DNA of 5,104 nt from CAYGAW01 sp964492135. Its GTDB lineage: Bacteria; Chloroflexota; Anaerolineae; UBA7937; B3-Chlor. The DNA lies in assembly GCA_964492135.1 (NCBI GenBank), contig CAZBJW010000282.1, forward strand, positions 1 to 5,104. The letters are read 5' to 3'. The notes beneath the pieces were generated by a model that saw nothing but the letters and a program-made list of their open reading frames with translations, did no database searches and was not told the origin of the DNA. Position numbers and translations under genes: made by a program. Of the stretch, positions 4,542 to 5,104 are shown one piece after another (position 1 is the stretch's first letter; each line of letters starts with the position of its first letter).

Positions 4542-4774
4542 TCCTTCGATGCTGCGATACGCGCTTCGGTACGCCGCCTCGCTCTTCGATCCATGGCCTG
4601 CGCTCAGGACAGGTACGCCGCGTCGCGGCTACTCAGGGTGCGCGGCTGCTCAGGACTGCCCTTCGACACGCTCAGAATGCTCGGGAGGCCGCCCTTGGCC
4701 AAGACTCACCCTGAGTGCGCGATAGCCTGTATCGAAGGACTCATCCTGAGTGGGCGGTAGCCTGTATCGAAGGA
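4542..4774. repeat. Composite intergenic repeat with 9-bp inverted ends
   Basis: The stretch begins TCCTTCGAT (4542-4550) and ends ATCGAAGGA (4766-4774; also 4731-4739). Inside are many related pieces: GGTACGCCGC twice (4568-4577, 4612-4621), GCTCAGGAC and CTCAGG variants, CCCTTCGACACGCTCAGAATG, and a 35-bp tandem repeat. Such CCTTCGA/CTCAGG palindromic units resemble dispersed intergenic repeats found in several bacterial groups. No protein is encoded, so if mobile it would be non-autonomous. Open frames crossing it are products of the repeat structure. Confidence 0.5.
4704..4773 (+). repeat. 35-bp tandem repeat, two copies
   Basis: Positions 4704-4738 and 4739-4773 are adjacent 35-bp copies differing at three bases. 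Each begins ACTCA, contains CCTGAGTG and ends AGCCTGTATCGAAGG. They form the right end of the composite repeat. There is no spacer between them, so this is not a CRISPR array. Confidence 0.85.
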
Positions 4775-4970
4775 TGTAGTCCGGCGGCAGGGGCAGTGCA
4801 TAGCCCATGTCGTTGTTGTGCTCCGAACACTCTGCCCTCGCTGCTCGGTACTCCTTGCGCCTGGCATGGGGGAGGGTCGATGGTTCGACGCTTCGGCAGG
4901 CTCACGCCAGGCGAGCCTACCATGAAGGTTGGGGTGAGCGACTGTCCCAGCAGTTGTCCTTTTGCCCCAT
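4775..4970. other. Non-coding stretch before the right-edge promoter
   Basis: I see no gene. A further fragment of the CTTCG/CTCA repeat type (TTCGACGCTTCGGCAGGCTC) begins near 4883. Overlapping minus-strand open frames here lack ribosome sites and continue through the repeats. Confidence 0.45.
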
Positions 4971-4999
4971 TTGACAATATGGCGCACCTACTGTATAGT
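4971..4999 (+). promoter_or_regulatory. Strong sigma-70-type promoter facing the right edge
   Basis: A perfect TTGACA (4971-4976) is followed after exactly 17 bp by TATAGT (4994-4999). Transcription would begin near 5006. No ATG start with a ribosome site is visible before the window ends, so the gene probably begins outside. Confidence 0.75.
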
Positions 5000-5017
5000 A
5001 AGCACAGAAGGTACACA

Positions 5018-5104
5018 TTGACCCTGCTTGTCGTGGGTGGAAGAAGCTCATCCGTAGCTGTTTTCTCATCCTGGACTGCGTGGCGCTGTGTAAGTGCTGA
5101 ATCC
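5018..5104 (+). other. Possible 5' end of an ORF running off the window
   Basis: A TTG codon (5018-5020), preceded by a weak AGAAGG ribosome-like site (5006-5011), opens a frame of 29 codons that is still open at the edge (LTLLVVGGRSSSVAVFSSWT and on). It lies just after a strong promoter, but TTG starts are uncommon and the translation is unremarkable. It may equally be an untranslated leader. Confidence 0.15.

Noticed and set aside
4704..4773. CRISPR array
   Set aside because: The two 35-bp copies are directly adjacent with no spacer, and there are no further copies or cas genes.
4486..5016. Short frames on both strands in the repeat-rich right part
   Set aside because: Their translations come from the repeated CTTCGA/CTCAGG units, and no ribosome site supports any of them.

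Overview
This 5.1 kb window looks like a chromosomal stretch of a moderately GC-rich, free-living bacterium. The small unrelated gene modules, the long non-coding gaps and the intergenic repeats built from CCTTCGA and CTCAGG pieces are reminiscent of Chloroflexota-type genomes. That placement is an impression, because no rRNA or phylogenetic marker is present.

Layout from left to right. A minus-strand pair (193-1006) encodes an ECF-type sigma factor and, one base downstream, a small one-helix membrane protein that fits an anti-sigma factor. A perfect 11-bp hairpin lies downstream of the pair. A roughly 300-bp divergent intergenic region with inverted repeats separates it from a plus-strand half-size permease of the ArsP/DUF318 type (1305-1796). 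After a terminator-like stem comes a plus-strand type II toxin-antitoxin operon: a Phd/YefM-like antitoxin (2175-2450) and a VapC-like PIN toxin (2447-2914) overlapping by ATGA. It is driven by a well-formed promoter whose -10 box sits at the centre of a dyad. Directly behind it are the remains of a small multi-membrane-span protein gene (2976-3413), with a +1 and a -1 frameshift and an in-frame TAG. A non-coding stretch of about 500 bp follows, holding a plus-strand and a minus-strand terminator. On the minus strand a small DUF4242-like protein (3929-4216) has a near-consensus promoter about 170 bp upstream, with palindromes around and behind it, and a long structured leader. The last 660 bp hold no convincing complete gene. 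They contain a composite repeat element (4542-4774) and, near the right edge, a consensus-like plus-strand promoter (4971-4999) whose gene lies mostly or wholly beyond the window.

The genes do not form one pathway. The sigma/anti-sigma pair and the toxin-antitoxin pair are each self-contained regulatory modules; the permease and the DUF4242-like protein stand alone. The less ordinary signals are the decaying membrane-protein gene, a 30-bp repeat found twice that supplies one arm of a terminator hairpin each time, the dyad operator over the toxin-antitoxin promoter, and the complex leader of the DUF4242-like gene. I saw no clear evidence of a wholly new multi-gene system.
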